Of a stretch of DNA of 57,367 bases, positions 55,878-57,367 are shown piece after piece. This DNA comes from Psychromicrobium xiongbiense (GTDB lineage Bacteria > Actinomycetota > Actinomycetes > Actinomycetales > Micrococcaceae): contig NZ_JASSZH010000026.1 in the NCBI RefSeq assembly GCF_030271165.1, positions 1 through 57,367 on the forward strand, in the 5' to 3' direction. The stretch's first letter is position 1. Each line of letters starts with the position of its first letter. The translations under genes and the position numbers were made by a program. Under the pieces are notes generated by a model that was not told the DNA's origin, did not search any database, and saw only the letters and a list, made by a program, of their open reading frames with translations.

Positions 55878-56886
55878 GGTGCTGTACCTCCTCAGGCCAG
55901 CTACCCAGGGTGTGAACCCGCCCATTGGCTGCCACCAGCCGGGCGGGAAGCCCCTGTTCGCGCAACCACTGGAGTGCTTCGGTTCCTTTGACCAGAGCGG
56001 CGGTACTCAGCGAATTGGCCTCCAGCGCGGTAGGAGCCACCACGCTTGCCGTCCGCCAGTGTGGCACCACCGGAATCCCCCAGCGTGGATCCAGCACATG
56101 GATGACGTTCTGGCCGCGGTGTGACCAGCGGCGTTTCTGAGTGCTGGAGGTGGCCACCGCCCACCCCTCGGCCAGCGTGAGGTAGCAGGGCGCGTCATGG
56201 TCGGTATCCTGCACCAGGATTTCCCAGGAACCCGGCGGCGGGCCGGCAGTGGCCAGATCCCCGCCCAGACTGACCAGGATGCCGCAGCCCAGCTGCCGGT
56301 GGAGCGCGGCGACCAGAAGATCGGCGGCATAGGCTTTGGCGCTCGCACCCAGATCCAGCACCGTGCCCTGGGGCAGGAAGAGCAGCGTTCCCTCGAGCCG
56401 GATCTCCCGCCAGCGGGGGCTGCGCGCGGGCCAGCTGCGCATCTGCAGCTGATAGCGGGCCTCGGCACCGGCCAGATCGTCGGGCCCGGAGGCAGGGCTC
56501 AGTTCTGCCAGATCGCGGTCGTAGCCCCAGAGCGAGAGGTCACGCCCCAGAGTGGGATCGACGGCACCGTCGGTCCGTTCGGCGGCGATCAGTGACGCCC
56601 GCAGAAGATCTGCCAGCAGACTGCTGACCGGAATGCCCGCCGTGGAGCCCTGAGGATGCAATTGACGCAGCTCCGAGTCGGGATCGAAGCGGCTGCAGGC
56701 CTGCTGAACGTCAGCCAGAAAAGAGTGGGAGCGCTCGATGGCGGCTGGCAGGACGGCGGGATCGGTCACCACCACGCGGGCCGGGCTACCCCAGATCTGC
56801 CATTGTGCACTGGCCCAGGTGTCGTACCGGTGGATGTCCACCCTGGTGGGTGCATCCAGCACGCCAGTCCGCGTTGCGTCCGGCAT
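55870..56886 (-). CDS. apbE: ApbE-family FAD:protein FMN transferase
   Basis: A 338-residue enzyme that attaches FMN to Ser/Thr of target redox proteins. Motifs: VDPTLG (109-114), DLGASAKAYAAD (178-189) with the lysine usual in AKG, SLGGD (206-210), VATSSTQKRRW (244-254) where others have ATSG, and HVLDPRWG (263-270). The metal region reads EANSLSTAALV, with Asn where many ApbE have Asp, a form seen in one actinobacterial subgroup. There is no signal peptide. ATG 56886 lies one base after the upstream stop. No protein with the classic flavinylation motif (S/T-G-A-T) is recognisable in the window. Confidence 0.87.
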   Translation of the reverse strand: MPDATRTGVLDAPTRVDIHRYDTWASAQWQIWGSPARVVVTDPAVLPAAIERSHSFLADVQQACSRFDPDSELRQLHPQGSTAGIPVSSLLADLLRASLIAAERTDGAVDPTLGRDLSLWGYDRDLAELSPASGPDDLAGAEARYQLQMRSWPARSPRWREIRLEGTLLFLPQGTVLDLGASAKAYAADLLVAALHRQLGCGILVSLGGDLATAGPPPGSWEILVQDTDHDAPCYLTLAEGWAVATSSTQKRRWSHRGQNVIHVLDPRWGIPVVPHWRTASVVAPTALEANSLSTAALVKGTEALQWLREQGLPARLVAANGRVHTLGSWPEEVQHHG

Positions 56887-56887
56887 C

Positions 56888-57163
56888 TCAGGACCCCGAG
56901 GAATGGCCGTGCCTCCCGCTACCTCCGGGGAGGACCGGCATCGGGGACGCCGGTGTGTTCGGGCTGGTCTGGCTGTTTGAGTTGGTCTGGCCGCCCGGAA
57001 TGGTGGGCGTGGTGCTGGAGGAGCCTGTGGTGTTGCTGGCTGAGCTCTGCGGCATCGTCCAGTAGATGGCCGTTCCGCCGACCGCAGTGAGCGCAATGCC
57101 AGCCACACTGGCTGCCGTGGTGACGGCACGTGCAGCACGCTGAGCCTGGTGTTTGACGGCCAT
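56888..57163 (-). CDS. small membrane-anchored Ser/Thr/Pro-rich protein, first gene of the redox operon
   Basis: A 91-residue protein. A basic N-terminus (MAVKHQAQRAARA), one hydrophobic helix (about 16-36) and a low-complexity outer tail of Ser, Thr, Asn, Pro and Gly ending GGSGRHGHSSGS. There is no FMN-binding domain or cysteine. The tail's His-Gly-His could bind metal, but that is speculation. GGAAAG lies about ten bases before ATG 57163; a longer frame to 57256 is possible. The stop is one base from the apbE start, so the gene belongs to the operon. The 200 bases upstream should hold the operon promoter. Confidence 0.65.
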   Translation of the reverse strand: MAVKHQAQRAARAVTTAASVAGIALTAVGGTAIYWTMPQSSASNTTGSSSTTPTIPGGQTNSNSQTSPNTPASPMPVLPGGSGRHGHSSGS

Positions 57164-57345
57164 GAGGGGGTTCTTTCCTGCGACAGTTCTGATTCCCAGG
57201 AGTTCCTGGAGCTCCGCCGACGATTCCGGTCGGTCACTCCAGTGTGCAGGAGGCACTTAGCCGGAAGCTGAGAAAGGCTTCAACGCCAGACAAGAAGGTT
57301 TCACGCAGGAGATGTCGGGGCAGCACGACCAGACATGAAGGAGGC

Positions 57346-57367
57346 GGCTCTCCCTGCAGGGAGAGCC
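57346..57367. terminator. perfect 22-bp palindrome at the window edge
   Basis: GGCTCTCCCTG and CAGGGAGAGCC form an uninterrupted palindrome ending at the last base. It may be a terminator for a gene beyond the window or an operator of the redox operon. The window ends here, so context is missing. Confidence 0.4.

Noticed and set aside
56888..57163. FMN-binding protein as the ApbE target
   Set aside because: The 91-residue product has no FMN_bind fold or S/T-G-A-T motif, only a membrane helix and a low-complexity tail.
57317..57367. A gene starting at an ATG near 57336 and running off the window
   Set aside because: Only about ten codons are visible, they run through a perfect palindrome, and nothing identifies a product.

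Overview
The window is GC-rich DNA from an actinobacterium, most probably of the Micrococcaceae (Arthrobacter and relatives). The basis is the set of gene families (a monomeric NADP isocitrate dehydrogenase, a PerM-type DUF6350 protein, a CE1759-type FMN reductase, a class-E-sortase-type LAETG surface protein), GTG starts, mRNAs that look leaderless with TANNNT boxes 6-7 nt before ATG, and long antisense open frames typical of high-GC coding. The species is inferred from recollection of families only.

Layout. 0.2-5.2 kb: an HNH nuclease, a degenerate MoeA-like protein and a GH38 alpha-mannosidase. 5.3-12 kb: an ABC exporter half-transporter, a two-gene membrane-protein operon, tRNA-Arg(CCT), a thioredoxin-reductase-like flavoprotein with a receiver-like front end and no redox cysteines, and two membrane proteins. 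12-19.3 kb: an inositol-phosphatase family enzyme, the PcrA/UvrD helicase, a large Ig-repeat surface protein ending in LAETG, and a probable lipoprotein. 19.5-21.7 kb: sucC-sucD, closed by a strong two-way terminator. 21.7-35 kb: an accessory stretch with an ArsR/AHSA1 pair and its palindromic operator, an asymmetric heterodimeric ABC exporter, a MarR-MFS drug-efflux pair, an MbfA-like iron exporter, an APC-type permease, an FMN reductase, a DoxX-like protein and a mannosyltransferase-like GT4 enzyme. 35-43 kb: a perM-like gene, six 54-bp tandem repeats, purN, a GH3 hexosaminidase (opposite strand), purH and monomeric icd. 44-49.4 kb: a complete branched-chain amino-acid ABC operon, livK-H-M-G-F. 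49.5-53.8 kb: a Gfo/Idh/MocA oxidoreductase and a MacAB-like three-gene export operon. 53.75-57.2 kb: a five-gene redox operon on the minus strand, made of a small membrane protein, ApbE flavin transferase, a ferric-reductase-like b-type cytochrome, a NuoF-like SLBB flavoprotein and a three-cysteine ferredoxin.

How the genes work together. sucCD, icd, purN and purH are core metabolism. The order sucC-sucD ... perM-like-purN-purH matches what I recall for mycobacteria, but here about 13 kb of efflux, iron and redox genes lies between sucD and the perM-like gene. Efflux is a theme: one single-gene ABC exporter, one heterodimeric ABC exporter, one MFS pump and one MacAB-like exporter.

The items most worth a second look are the 54-bp array, whose last unit ends in the probable -10 box of a leaderless purN mRNA; the ApbE/cytochrome b/NuoF-like/ferredoxin operon, whose flavoprotein lacks one cluster cysteine; and the receiver-TrxR-like fusion that has lost its CxxC. 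Many genes end in long, nearly perfect hairpins without a T tract. No CRISPR array, insertion sequence, prophage or plasmid origin is visible.
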